From the NCBI RefSeq assembly GCF_009738185.1, contig NZ_CP046509.1, forward strand, positions 1,615,501 through 1,679,500: DNA of 64,000 nt. Reading direction: 5' to 3'. Made by a program: the position numbers and the translations under genes. This document shows, piece after piece, positions 50,771 through 58,251 of the stretch (the first letter of the stretch is position 1; each line of letters begins with the position of its first letter). The stretch comes from Erwinia sorbitola (GTDB lineage Bacteria; Pseudomonadota; Gammaproteobacteria; Enterobacterales; Enterobacteriaceae). Under the pieces are notes generated by a model. The model was not told the DNA's origin and did not search any database. It worked only from the letters and a program-made list of their open reading frames with translations.

Positions 50771-51613
50771 ATGGGATACCAGCAAGAAATCGAAACCCTG
50801 CAAGGCAAGATTCGCAACCTTTCCGAGCCGCCAAAGAAAATTGAGCACACTGAGCTTAATGTTGTCACCGCCTACTGTGACAAGCACGGTGAGTTTGAGC
50901 AGCGCCAGCGCAAGGCATCCATTGGCAACCTGGTTACTAAGACTGAATGCCCTGAGTGTCTGAAAGAAAAACTACTCGACCTGAAATTGAAGCAGGATCA
51001 TCAAGACGCCCGGGAGAAATCAGGGAAAATTAAGCGTCTCATGGATAATTTGCTTCTTCCAGAACGATTTGCTCACGCCACGCTGGATAACTACCACGCT
51101 GTGAATGAAGACGCTAATCGCTGCCTGAAAATCTGTAAGGCCTACGCCAGTAAATGGCCGGAACGGCTTAAGCAGGGCGGCGGGCTGGTAATGTGCGGCA
51201 AGCCTGGAACTGGAAAGAATCATCTGGCGCTGGCAATCGCAAAGCACGTTATCAACCAGCATCAGAGCGCTGCAATGTTCACCACGGCGCTGCGGATCGC
51301 CAGGATGTTCAAATCCACCTGGAGTAAAAACGCAGAGCAAACAGAGACTGAGGTTATTCAGAAATACACCGACCCCGACTTGCTAATCATCGACGAGGTT
51401 GGTGTCCAGTTCGGTAGTGACTCTGAAAAGCTGATCCTGTTTGAAATTATCAACACCCGGTACGAAAAAATGCGCCCGACCATCCTAATCAGCAATCTTC
51501 CCAAAGACGAATTGTCAGCGTTTATCGGGGAGCGCGTGATTGACCGAATGAACGATGGCGGCGGATGCACACTCGCATTTACTTGGGAAAGTTATCGTTC
51601 GAGGGCTGCTTGA
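50771..51613 (+). CDS. DnaC-like helicase loader
   Basis: A 280-residue AAA+ ATPase. N-terminal Cys/His finger (Cys36, His39, Cys60, Cys63), Walker A GKPGTGKN at 143-150 (the Asn in place of Thr/Ser is also found in host DnaC), Walker B LLIIDEVG, arginine finger region GERVIDRM. It should load DnaB on the origin bound by the O-like protein. Three ATGs follow GGAGGG directly; the third (50771) has the best spacing. The last base pair overlaps the next ATG. Confidence 0.88.
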   Translation: MGYQQEIETLQGKIRNLSEPPKKIEHTELNVVTAYCDKHGEFEQRQRKASIGNLVTKTECPECLKEKLLDLKLKQDHQDAREKSGKIKRLMDNLLLPERFAHATLDNYHAVNEDANRCLKICKAYASKWPERLKQGGGLVMCGKPGTGKNHLALAIAKHVINQHQSAAMFTTALRIARMFKSTWSKNAEQTETEVIQKYTDPDLLIIDEVGVQFGSDSEKLILFEIINTRYEKMRPTILISNLPKDELSAFIGERVIDRMNDGGGCTLAFTWESYRSRAA

Positions 51614-51837
51614 TGCTGGGTGAATGGATAAAGAAGCAGGTGCGCGAACAGGAACGCCGCGAATCTGACGCACGATATGACCTGTTATGCCGACTACCGG
51701 CTAACACGTTCGCAGCGATTTACGCTGAAAACTATGAGGTCTTCACGGGAGCCATGTACAACGGCGAATACTACAGCGAGGGGGAAATCTACTCCGCATC
51801 ACTGGCGCGGGGTGAAGGATATGAGGTGTTGCTATGA
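51613..51837 (+). CDS. Phage protein of unknown function
   Basis: A 74-residue protein from MLGEWIKKQVREQE, start overlapping the stop of the loader gene (TGATG). The C-terminal part is acidic and tyrosine-rich (AMYNGEYYSEGEIYSASLARGEG). ATGA overlap with the next gene. Not recognised. Confidence 0.6.
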   Translation: MLGEWIKKQVREQERRESDARYDLLCRLPANTFAAIYAENYEVFTGAMYNGEYYSEGEIYSASLARGEGYEVLL

Positions 51838-52031
51838 CAGATAAATTACCAACGGTTATCTCAGAGAGCGAGATGCAGATAGTGCCAGGACTAACGATCA
51901 CTGTGATGGTTCTGGATAACGGGCGTCGAATTATCCCCGCTGAAGATATGCATCGGGCATGTGAATGGCTTGGTATGGATTTAGCCGACGTACTCCAGCG
52001 CTCGGTTGTAGCAGAGCAGGTGAAATCATGA
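51834..52031 (+). CDS. Phage protein of unknown function
   Basis: A 65-residue protein (MTDKLPTVISESEMQIVPG...), with a short helical end AEDMHRACEWLGMDLADVL. Overlaps both neighbours by ATGA. Such small proteins are common in nin-type regions; no function known. Confidence 0.6.
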   Translation: MTDKLPTVISESEMQIVPGLTITVMVLDNGRRIIPAEDMHRACEWLGMDLADVLQRSVVAEQVKS

Positions 52032-52246
52032 GTAAAAATAATAGCTTTGTGATTTACAACAACGATGGAGAGCATGGTCGCATGTACTTCACTGGCACAG
52101 AGTGGGGCGGCCCCGGTTATTTCAACCGAATAGGCGGCGCGTATCTTTTCGACACTATGGCAGAGGCTGAGGATGTCAGGAGCTGGCTTGATGAAGCACT
52201 TGTTTTACCACAGGAACATTTTATTGAAGAGGTCATCAATGAATAA
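52028..52246 (+). CDS. Phage protein of unknown function
   Basis: A 72-residue protein from MSKNNSFVIYNND (52028), with a beta-rich N-terminus and a helical end AEDVRSWLDEAL. ATGA overlap with the gene before. Not recognised. Confidence 0.6.
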   Translation: MSKNNSFVIYNNDGEHGRMYFTGTEWGGPGYFNRIGGAYLFDTMAEAEDVRSWLDEALVLPQEHFIEEVINE

Positions 52247-52267
52247 TTTCCGCAAGCAGGTGAAATC

Positions 52268-52468
52268 ATGAAAATTAAAACCAGCGACATCATGGTGTGC
52301 CGCGAGCTTTCAGTGGACGGCGATTGGGTTGCTCGGATGGCTTATTACTCCGAGGAGAAGTCATTGCTCATGAGCAAAAAGATAATCGACATGTTCCTGA
52401 CAGAAGTGAAGATGCTGCACAAACACAGACATATCAGGGCCGGGCAGCCAGCCAGAGGGGGTGAGTGA
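52268..52468 (+). CDS. Phage protein of unknown function
   Basis: A 66-residue basic protein starting MKIKTSDIMVCRELSVDG. An AGGTG site precedes it. ATGA overlap with the next gene. Not recognised. Confidence 0.55.
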   Translation: MKIKTSDIMVCRELSVDGDWVARMAYYSEEKSLLMSKKIIDMFLTEVKMLHKHRHIRAGQPARGGE

Positions 52469-52695
52469 TGTATCAGGTTTACTTAGTCGCGTATTCGCAC
52501 AGTCGCGGAACGGGACGAGCATTTAATTACCGAATTGACGGACAGCCGCCGAGTGTGAGTGACATCGAAAGCCTCGAGAGGAATATCTCAGCTAGCAATG
52601 ACTGTAGTGGCGTTTGCGTAACTGGAGTTTATAGGCTGGCGGATCAGAAGAATATTGCGGGGAGGCATCATGATGGACTACAGCAAACTGAGTGA
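52465..52695 (+). CDS. Phage protein of unknown function
   Basis: A 76-residue protein (MMYQVYLVAYSHSRGTGRAF...); the start may be the first or second ATG. The ending overlaps the next gene by 26 bases, a larger overlap than elsewhere in this operon. No motif recognised. Confidence 0.55.
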   Translation: MMYQVYLVAYSHSRGTGRAFNYRIDGQPPSVSDIESLERNISASNDCSGVCVTGVYRLADQKNIAGRHHDGLQQTE

Positions 52696-53032
52696 TGCGG
52701 AGATAAACAGAAAAGTGGCAGCTATCATTTTTCCTGGTGATCAAAATATAACGCCTTATTCTCATCGACCTGATGTGCAGGTTTTCCACAAAAACGACTG
52801 CAACACAATGAAGGACTACTGCAACAACCCCGCAGACGCCTGGCCGATTATTGTGGCTAATAAAATAGCTCTCATCTGGTATGAAACAGAAAAAAAATGG
52901 AGCGCATCTGGATATTACAAAATGGAAGACGGATGCTGGGAGTGGGATTATTTGCCTGATGAGTATTTTTCAGATGAAAACCCCCTTCGCGCCGCGATAA
53001 TCGTATTCCTGATGATGCGGGAGAGTGAGTGA
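52670..53032 (+). CDS. NinX-like phage protein
   Basis: A 120-residue protein from MMDYSKLSDAEINRKVA, GGGGAGG 4 bases upstream. The start, the middle YCNNPADAWPIIVANKIALI and the end NPLRAAIIVFLMMRESE are the conserved blocks of the NinX/DUF2591 family of lambdoid nin regions; the function of that family is unknown. Its stop overlaps the next ATG. Confidence 0.75.
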   Translation: MMDYSKLSDAEINRKVAAIIFPGDQNITPYSHRPDVQVFHKNDCNTMKDYCNNPADAWPIIVANKIALIWYETEKKWSASGYYKMEDGCWEWDYLPDEYFSDENPLRAAIIVFLMMRESE

Positions 53033-53140
53033 TGAAAATTGCATTGCCGGGACGCGGCGGGGTTGGTGGCTGGCTATCACAATGGGCCATTTCGCTCAAT
53101 CTGGCTGGGCCATATATGCATTGAGTGGTGGTGGAGATGA
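53032..53140 (+). pseudogene. Broken copy of the small aromatic protein of 40138-40290
   Basis: The ATG at 53032 (TGATG overlap) gives MKIALPGRGGVGGWLSQW and a stop at 53122-53124 (30 residues). In the +1 frame the rest reads GPFRSIWLGHICIEWWWR up to a TGA at 53138-53140, matching the end of the intact gene at 40138-40290. A deletion and frame change in the middle explain both halves. The shifted stop overlaps the next ATG, as an intact gene's would. Confidence 0.7.
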
Positions 53141-53223
53141 AAGAAATCTACACAACAGAAATCATCATATCTGGGCTGCTAATTTTAGTGGCCCTTTTTA
53201 TTTTGTGCTGGGCGGGGAGGTAA
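53137..53223 (+). CDS. Small single-pass membrane peptide
   Basis: A 28-residue ORF: MKEIYTTE, then a 17-residue hydrophobic helix (IIISGLLILVALFILCW), then AGR. The ATG overlaps the stop of the +1 frame before it, and the stop is 2 bases before the ninB start region. Translation-coupled position favours a real gene; function unknown. Confidence 0.5.
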   Translation: MKEIYTTEIIISGLLILVALFILCWAGR

Positions 53224-53225
53224 CC

Positions 53226-53633
53226 GTGAACAAACAGAGCTATTTTCTCGTCGACATGCAGCGGCGAAACAACTGCACCGAATTCATCCGCAACCTACCA
53301 GTAAGCCCCGAATCACCCCTCGTAGTAACCATCCAGGAACGAACCCGTAGCCTCGACCAGAACGCCAAACTTTGGGCATGTCTTAACGACATCTCAGAGC
53401 AGGTTAACTGGCATGGCCGCAAGCTGACCAGCGAAGAGTGGAAGCATGTTTTTACCGCTGCGCTGAAAAAGCAGGACGTTGTACCGGGCATCGATGGCGG
53501 GTTCGTGGTGCTGGGGCAGTCAACAAGCAAAATGCGCGTCAGTGAGATGCGCGACCTCATTGAGTTAATCAGCGCCTTTGGTGCAGAGCATGGAGTCAGA
53601 TTTGGTGACGATGCCGCGCTGGCGATGCGCTAG
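53226..53633 (+). CDS. ninB: Recombination protein NinB
   Basis: A 135-residue protein starting at GTG 53226 after GGGAGG, 5-base spacing. Conserved NinB blocks: RTRSLDQNAKLWACLNDIS, GRKLTSEEWKHVFTAALKK, VVLGQSTSKMRVSEM and the final EHGVRFGDDA. NinB (lambda Orf) binds single-strand DNA and SSB and helps load recombinases. It could work with the Sak4-like ATPase of the left operon. Confidence 0.92.
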   Translation: MNKQSYFLVDMQRRNNCTEFIRNLPVSPESPLVVTIQERTRSLDQNAKLWACLNDISEQVNWHGRKLTSEEWKHVFTAALKKQDVVPGIDGGFVVLGQSTSKMRVSEMRDLIELISAFGAEHGVRFGDDAALAMR

Positions 53634-53656
53634 GCCAAACAGTACGGGAGAGCAGC

Positions 53657-53926
53657 ATGAGTAAAGTAAGAATAGCAATTATTAACTTCTTAAAAGATAA
53701 CAATTCCTGGTCATCGTCAGGAGATATAGCGAAAGCGATCAGCTATAAAGCGTCGTCAGTCCGCATCAGTCTCACAAGCATGTACAGAAACGGGCTTGTA
53801 ATTCGCAGAGAAAAACCGGAGTCGCAGGGCGGGTTTCTGTATCGAAAAAGCGACGTTCCGTCGGGGTTTGGTGTGAGCGGAAAAATATCAGAATTCGACC
53901 GCTGTATTAGAGGGGTTCGCGCATGA
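53657..53926 (+). CDS. Small winged-helix phage protein
   Basis: An 89-residue protein. IAIINFLKDNNSWSSSGDIAKAISYKASSVRISLTSMYRNGLVIRRE (about 6-52) reads as a winged helix-turn-helix with recognition helix SSVRISL. Such proteins occur in nin regions. Overlaps the next gene by 4 bases. Role unknown, probably regulatory. Confidence 0.65.
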   Translation: MSKVRIAIINFLKDNNSWSSSGDIAKAISYKASSVRISLTSMYRNGLVIRREKPESQGGFLYRKSDVPSGFGVSGKISEFDRCIRGVRA

Positions 53927-54126
53927 TTGCCGACATCCAGACAATCCCCGAGCTGCTGATAAAGACTCGCGGCAATCAGACTGAAGTCGCAAGAATGCTC
54001 AAATCCAGCAGGGGCACTATCAAGAAGTACGCCGGCGATCGCAAGGCGCAACGCCACGCCATCGTCAACGGAACGCTGATGATATTTCGCGGAGAGCAGG
54101 GAATCTGGAAACGGAGGGCTGAGTGA
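53923..54126 (+). CDS. ninH: NinH-like protein
   Basis: A 67-residue Fis-type helix-turn-helix protein. IQTIPELLIKTRGNQTEVARML (part shown as GNQTEVARML), then HAIVNGTLMIFRG, are the blocks shared with NinH of lambda, which has been linked to inhibition of Fis or DNA methylation. ATGA overlap with both neighbours. Confidence 0.8.
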   Translation: MIADIQTIPELLIKTRGNQTEVARMLKSSRGTIKKYAGDRKAQRHAIVNGTLMIFRGEQGIWKRRAE

Positions 54127-54326
54127 AAAGCACGTGGTATACACATCCGGAACCGATCGACACCGCCGCCGCAAACGAACTCCTCGAACGATACGCCTCC
54201 CGCAAAATACCAGCTAAGAAGATGCTAGCCACCGATCCTCGGTTATGGCTCGTATCCGCGTATCTGCCAGAGGGTAACTATCCACCGCGTTGCGACAGGA
54301 CTTTCGAGAATAAAATGTGGAGTTAA
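54123..54326 (+). CDS. Nin-region protein of unknown function
   Basis: A 67-residue protein with two halves: helical ANELLERYASRKIPAKKML and a tail DPRLWLVSAYLPEGNYPP. Lies between ninH and ninG. Not recognised. Confidence 0.55.
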   Translation: MKSTWYTHPEPIDTAAANELLERYASRKIPAKKMLATDPRLWLVSAYLPEGNYPPRCDRTFENKMWS

Positions 54327-54329
54327 ATC

Positions 54330-54956
54330 ATGATTAAAGGCACAACGCCGAGACCGCCGAAGCCCCGAAAATGCAAATGCTGCTCTGAGAAGTTTATCCC
54401 CCGCAACACCCTGCAAACCGCTTGCTCTCCCAAATGTGCCATCCAACTCGCGAAGCAACTCACCCAGCGCAAGCAACAGCGCGAGGAGAAAGCTCTACGA
54501 GACGATCTTCGCTTGAGAAGGGAAAAGCTTAAGGGTGTTTCAGAGTGGCAGAAAGAGGCGCAGGCGGCTTTTAATCGCTATATCCGGTGGCGGGATTACT
54601 ACAAACACTGCGTGAGTTGCGACGGAATTCTGCAGCACATCGGCAATTACACCACGGGAAGCGCAGTTGATGCCAGTCACTACAGGTCACGCGGCGCGGC
54701 ATCTCACCTAAAATTCAATCTCTTCAACGTCCACTCAGCTTGTACCAGGTGCAACAGGCAGTTAAGCGGCAACGCTATTGAATACCGGATCAGGCTTATC
54801 GAGCGAATCGGTATCACGCTGGTTGAGCGCATTGAGTCCGACAACACCCCGAGAAAATTCACCATCGATTACCTGAAGCGTGTGAAAGCAATATTCACGC
54901 GCCGGGCCCGTCATTACGAAAAGCTGCGTAAGCGGCAAATGGAGTGTGCAGCATGA
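54330..54956 (+). CDS. ninG: Recombination protein NinG (Rap-like)
   Basis: A 208-residue nuclease-like protein. N-terminal zinc finger CKCCSEKFIPRNTLQTACSPKC, coiled basic segment, then the HNH-type core with CVSCDG, DASHYRSRGA and HSACTRCNRQLSGN. Lambda Rap resolves branched DNA in recombination. Order NinB, NinH, NinG is the lambda order with losses. Confidence 0.93.
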   Translation: MIKGTTPRPPKPRKCKCCSEKFIPRNTLQTACSPKCAIQLAKQLTQRKQQREEKALRDDLRLRREKLKGVSEWQKEAQAAFNRYIRWRDYYKHCVSCDGILQHIGNYTTGSAVDASHYRSRGAASHLKFNLFNVHSACTRCNRQLSGNAIEYRIRLIERIGITLVERIESDNTPRKFTIDYLKRVKAIFTRRARHYEKLRKRQMECAA

Positions 54957-55195
54957 CAAAAGAATACGTGAAAAAAATCAACTACCCATGTGAAACCGCC
55001 GCGATTTTTCAGGATGTCATTTTTGTCATTCGACCTCAGCATGCCTCAGATCTTCTCATCGAGGCAGATAAAGCGGCTGAGTTCTATCTGAACCACTTCC
55101 CCTACGCCACATTAGAAAACGTCAGAGAGGGCATTCGCTACAGCTTTTGTGGACTTTATCTGAGTGACGACCAGATTATCCGGGATGCAGCATGA
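54953..55195 (+). CDS. Phage protein of unknown function
   Basis: An 80-residue protein from MTKEYVKKINYPCET (ATGA overlap with ninG). C-terminal part FPYATLENVREGIRYSFCGLYLSDDQ. ATGA overlap with the next gene. Not recognised. Confidence 0.6.
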   Translation: MTKEYVKKINYPCETAAIFQDVIFVIRPQHASDLLIEADKAAEFYLNHFPYATLENVREGIRYSFCGLYLSDDQIIRDAA

Positions 55196-55311
55196 TCGCC
55201 TACCTCCATCACAAATGGCTCCTGCTACGACTGTACCGCACCAAATCCTCGTTTATGTACGACTACCGCATCCTTCAAAACGTCAGCCACATAATGAGGA
55301 AGGCCCCATGA
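55192..55311 (+). CDS. Small basic phage protein
   Basis: A 39-residue ORF starting MIAYLHHKWLLLRLYRTKSS. It overlaps its neighbours by ATGA on both sides, the only strong evidence that it is translated. Function unknown. Confidence 0.5.
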   Translation: MIAYLHHKWLLLRLYRTKSSFMYDYRILQNVSHIMRKAP

Positions 55312-55415
55312 CCTGGTTAACCCGTCTACTCAGCTACTTCAAGCCAGTCACTCCGATCATCCAGCCAACTCACACACAATCCTGGGCAGTTACTCCAAAG
55401 GGGAAGAAGCGATGA
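55308..55415 (+). CDS. Small phage protein
   Basis: A 35-residue ORF starting MTWLTRLLSYFKPVTP, amphipathic at the N-terminus. GAGGAAGG 5 bases upstream and ATGA overlaps at both ends suggest it is real. Function unknown. Confidence 0.5.
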   Translation: MTWLTRLLSYFKPVTPIIQPTHTQSWAVTPKGKKR

Positions 55416-56035
55416 GAATCGAACGTGACTATCAGTTGGTAGTACGCCTGGCCGATATTCGTACTGCGGCAGACATGCGCCGACTCTTCGGCACCGGATG
55501 GAAGACGATAAACAGATCGCAACAGGCATGGATTCGTCACCTGCTTACCGTTTGGGGTGGACACCTCTCAGGCGATGAGTACGAACGCGGTCAGGTTAAC
55601 GTTATAGGGCGACTCATGATGCGCTGCGAATGGAGCGAGCAGAAAGCCAAACAGATAGAGAGGGTGGTAACAGAGCTTCACTGTGAGGGCTACAGAGGGG
55701 AGGAATTGATGCGAAAAGCTCGCGATATTCTGGTTCCGCAATCATCCACAAGCAACATCATCGCTCTCGCCAAAGAATCAGATGATGCCGCTTTCATGGA
55801 ATCAGTAATCGTTAAGACCTTCGGGCGCGACAACCCCCTCCGCTCTGTAGCCAGATTACGATACTGCAAGTGCAAGAGCGCGCAAAACATTGCTCAGAGC
55901 CTGATTTACTTCACTGGCATCACACCGAAAGAGGCAAGAAACAGAATGGAATGGGCGCAGGACATCCTTGAAGGAGAATTGTTTTATGCTGTTAAGCGCG
56001 AACAGGAGAAAGAAAATACTGCAATATCTGCCTGA
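55412..56035 (+). CDS. Late antiterminator Q-like protein (DUF1133 type)
   Basis: A 207-residue protein. The start MRIERDYQLVVRLADIRTA and the GWKTINRSQQAWIRHLL block fit the DUF1133 group, which stands at the Q position in many lambdoid prophages. The central part has a helix-turn-helix-like SAQNIAQSLIYFTGITPKEARNRM (about 157-180). It is the last gene before the late leader with its terminators, so late antitermination is the expected role; direct homology to lambda Q is not visible. Confidence 0.65.
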   Translation: MRIERDYQLVVRLADIRTAADMRRLFGTGWKTINRSQQAWIRHLLTVWGGHLSGDEYERGQVNVIGRLMMRCEWSEQKAKQIERVVTELHCEGYRGEELMRKARDILVPQSSTSNIIALAKESDDAAFMESVIVKTFGRDNPLRSVARLRYCKCKSAQNIAQSLIYFTGITPKEARNRMEWAQDILEGELFYAVKREQEKENTAISA

Positions 56036-56142
56036 TAGCACGAATTGCTAAAGACATTGGGCAATAAACCTGGCACATTGCAGATATGCTCGGGAAGCAA
56101 AGCGAACTGAGCGCGGTGATGCTGAAATGAAGTGTCGCAAAG

Positions 56143-56173
56143 AAAGCCCCACCTTAAATGGTCGGGGCTTTTT
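56143..56173 (+). terminator. Late leader terminator (tR'-like) 1
   Basis: Arms AAGCCCC and GGGGCTT, extended by ACC / GGT with one bulge, then five T. 108 bases after the Q-like gene. Confidence 0.88.
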
Positions 56174-56215
56174 GCTTTTATGGGTAAGGCAATTCCTTTT
56201 GCCAGCCAGTAAACA

Positions 56216-56401
56216 TTACTTTTTCAGGCTTTCAGCGAATAACTCGACGGCTTTAGATATCACCGCTGATTGTGGCATATCTTCCTCTTTAGACAATGCC
56301 TCTATAAGTTCAATAATTGATATCGGAAGCTTGTACGACTTTGGCCGAACGCCACGGCGCTCATCGCTTTTCTTCTGAGTGTCGACTCTTGACTGTGCCA
56401 T
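56216..56401 (-). CDS. Ribbon-helix-helix protein on the opposite strand
   Basis: A 61-residue protein, basic start MAQSRVDTQKKSDERRGV, beta strand KSYKLPISI, then two helices ELIEALSKEEDM and SAVISKAVELFAESL, the Arc/CopG pattern. AGGAG 6 bases before ATG. It is the only minus-strand gene among the late genes, between two late terminators, so it may be expressed in the lysogen. An orphan antitoxin or a phage regulator are both possible. Confidence 0.75.
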   Translation of the reverse strand: MAQSRVDTQKKSDERRGVRPKSYKLPISIIELIEALSKEEDMPQSAVISKAVELFAESLKK

Positions 56402-56500
56402 GAAAAACTCCTAAATTGAGGGTTAGGGTGGAGGGGATTTCTCCCCTCCTTCTGACTGACTTAGTATGCTGGCAAGCTAATCACTAAGAGGACAATCAGA

Positions 56501-56581
56501 ATGATGATTAACTTCATCATAACCCTTTCCTTATGCTGGCCTCGCTTCGGTGAGGCCTTTACCGTTTCAGCGTCTTGCTGA
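56501..56581 (+). CDS. Possible 26-residue peptide in the late leader
   Basis: MMINFIITLSLCWPRFGEAF... with AGAGGA 8 bases upstream. The middle of the ORF contains a terminator hairpin (56538-56557), so translation could affect that hairpin. May be chance. Confidence 0.3.
   Translation: MMINFIITLSLCWPRFGEAFTVSASC
56538..56560 (+). terminator. Late leader terminator 2, UUCG loop
   Basis: Arms GGCCTCGC / GTGAGGCC with one G-T pair and the stable tetraloop TTCG, then TTTACC. The T-run is short. Confidence 0.6.
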
Positions 56582-56656
56582 TGTAATGATTATAGGTATA
56601 CCTACATATTTAGGCAAGCACTATTTCATGTTAAACGGTAAAAATATCAAATTATT

Positions 56657-56681
56657 AGGCTCACTTCGGTGGGCCTTTTTC
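56657..56681 (+). terminator. Late leader terminator 3, UUCG loop
   Basis: Arms AGGCTCAC / GTGGGCCT with one G-T pair, loop TTCG, followed by TTTTTC. Stronger T-run than terminator 2. Confidence 0.85.
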
Positions 56682-56742
56682 TTTTGCGCCATTCGAATCA
56701 ACACTCAACTTTCCTGTTAGCTCGTTGCGGCGCACTTTAAAC

Positions 56743-56767
56743 AAAAAAATCCGCACAGTGGCGGATT
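56743..56767 (-). terminator. Minus-strand terminator before the lysis genes
   Basis: On the minus strand AATCCGC pairs with GCGGATT over 6 bases, followed by a run of T. It would stop transcripts entering from the late genes toward the RHH gene. Confidence 0.65.
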
Positions 56768-56901
56768 CTTAGTTCACTCAATAGCGCAAGGCGGAGCTTC
56801 TTCTATCGACATGATGAAGTTTACTCGGACTTGTTCAGCTCAACATTTAGACAATTCTGAAAACGGACAAGTCCCCTATGCGGGGGTGGAAATTGAAAAA
56901 T

Positions 56902-57222
56902 ATGCCTTATAAATCCGATCCGGGCTTTATTGCCACGCTGATTGCGCTGGGCATGACTGTACTCGGCGCGGTGGCTGCATATGCCTATAAAGTTCTGAGT
57001 GGTGATGCCTTCAGTTGGCGCACGCTTTGCCTTCAGTTAATCGTATCAATATTCGCCGGGTTCCTCATGATGCTGCTTGCCACGTACTGGGCGTGGCCAC
57101 AGGAAGTAACCGGGGCAGTCTGCGGAATGGCTGGCTGGTCAGGCTCATCACTCATTAAAGCATTGGAAAAACGCTTTCTTCAGAAAGCCTCTGGCGATAT
57201 CGGAGTATCAGGTAATGACTAA
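56902..57222 (+). CDS. Holin
   Basis: A 106-residue protein with three hydrophobic helices (about 10-30, 43-63 and 69-87, e.g. FIATLIALGMTVLGAVAAYA and LIVSIFAGFLMMLLATYW) and a charged end, placed directly before the endolysin. It would permeabilise the inner membrane. The ATG at 56902 is preceded by TTG-AAA-AAT; a TTG start at 56893 would make MKNM, like the dual-start MKxM of known holins. An ATG at 56878 is also in frame. Overlaps endolysin by 8 bases. Confidence 0.8.
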   Translation: MPYKSDPGFIATLIALGMTVLGAVAAYAYKVLSGDAFSWRTLCLQLIVSIFAGFLMMLLATYWAWPQEVTGAVCGMAGWSGSSLIKALEKRFLQKASGDIGVSGND

Positions 57223-57847
57223 AGACCAGTTCAGACGCGCTGCGAATATCACTCAGTCTCTGGCTGATAAATGGTTCGATCCAGTTAAGACCGCAATGAA
57301 TGAATTCGGCATTGACACGCCAAAGCGGCAGGCTTACTTCATTGCTCAGGTCGGCACCGAGTCCGGGGGCTTCACTGGCATCAGTGAGAGCTTCAATTAC
57401 TCAGTGGCCGGCCTGGCTATCTTCGGCACACGACTGACAGTAGCACAGCGCGAGCGGCTGGGCCGGAAGCCTGGTGAACTTGCGTTATCACCTGGGCGTC
57501 AGATGGCGATAGCAAATCTCGTTTATGGCGGCAGATACGGCAACAACATGAACGACGATGGCTGGAAATATCGCGGGCGCGGACTGAAGCAGGTCACATT
57601 CCGCGATAACTATGCAGCATGCGGAAAAGCACTGGGTATCGACCTGGTGAATCAGCCTGAATTACTGCTGACCGATTCAAATGCTGCCCGTTCTGCCGGA
57701 TGGTTCTGGAAAGCCAATAACTGCAATCAGTTCGCTGACGCAGGTGATGTAGCTGGACTTACAAAGCGCATCAACGGCGGCAATAACGGGCTTGATGACC
57801 GCAAGGCCAGAACGAAAATTGCGGAGAGTGTTCTATGCCAGGCGTGA
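57215..57847 (+). CDS. Endolysin, glycoside hydrolase family 19
   Basis: A 210-residue chitinase-like lysozyme that cuts peptidoglycan glycan strands. Catalytic Glu49 (VGTESGG) and Glu58 (GISESFNY), then GRYGNNMNDDGWKYRGRGLKQVT and GWFWKANNCN typical of GH19 endolysins. No signal peptide, so release depends on the holin. Overlaps holin and spanin genes by 8 and 13 bases. Confidence 0.93.
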   Translation: MTKDQFRRAANITQSLADKWFDPVKTAMNEFGIDTPKRQAYFIAQVGTESGGFTGISESFNYSVAGLAIFGTRLTVAQRERLGRKPGELALSPGRQMAIANLVYGGRYGNNMNDDGWKYRGRGLKQVTFRDNYAACGKALGIDLVNQPELLLTDSNAARSAGWFWKANNCNQFADAGDVAGLTKRINGGNNGLDDRKARTKIAESVLCQA

Positions 57848-58251
57848 ATGCACTGAAAATCCTGATTCCGGTTATCTTCACTGTCATCATCATCGGCTTT
57901 ATTGCAAAGCTGGGTTATGACAATCAGAGCCTGACTGACAGTAACGAACGCCTGCGTACATTAAACAGCGAACTACTCAGCAAGAACAATGACCTCGCGG
58001 CCACGATTAAGAACCTTGCCGACCGGGTTGGTGAGCAAAACCAGATTGTCGCAGCGGAAACCAAGCGCCGCGCCGCAGCAGAGATGAAACAACAGGGGTT
58101 GCAGGATGAAGTTAAAGATGCGCTCCGCGAGAGCAAGCCCAGCGTTATGCTTGTGCCTGATGATGTTGTTGAGCGGCTGCGCCAGCAAGCAGATTCAGTA
58201 CGCAACGGTAGCGACACCTCATCTTCCGATACCAGCCAGCCTGCTAAGTGA
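57835..58251 (+). CDS. Inner-membrane spanin (Rz-like)
   Basis: A 138-residue protein: one N-terminal membrane helix (ALKILIPVIFTVIIIGFIA, about 6-24), then a periplasmic coiled coil (SLTDSNERLRTLNSELLSKN onward) and a Ser/Asp-rich end. It pairs with the outer-membrane partner encoded in its +1 frame from 58106 to fuse the two membranes at lysis. Confidence 0.85.
   Translation: MPGVNALKILIPVIFTVIIIGFIAKLGYDNQSLTDSNERLRTLNSELLSKNNDLAATIKNLADRVGEQNQIVAAETKRRAAAEMKQQGLQDEVKDALRESKPSVMLVPDDVVERLRQQADSVRNGSDTSSSDTSQPAK

Larger units (their letters stand above)
56402..56901. other. Late leader region with hairpins
   Basis: About 500 bases between the RHH gene and holin. It holds a hairpin GGAGGGGA / TCCCCTCC at 56431-56450, a possible 26-residue ORF, two UUCG-loop terminators and a minus-strand terminator, each listed separately. 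No other gene seen. Confidence 0.6.

Noticed and set aside
53025..53225. ninB beginning at the ATG at 53025
   Set aside because: The 67-codon extension is the shadow of the broken small gene and the membrane peptide; GTG 53226 has a strong GGGAGG site and gives the NinB start.
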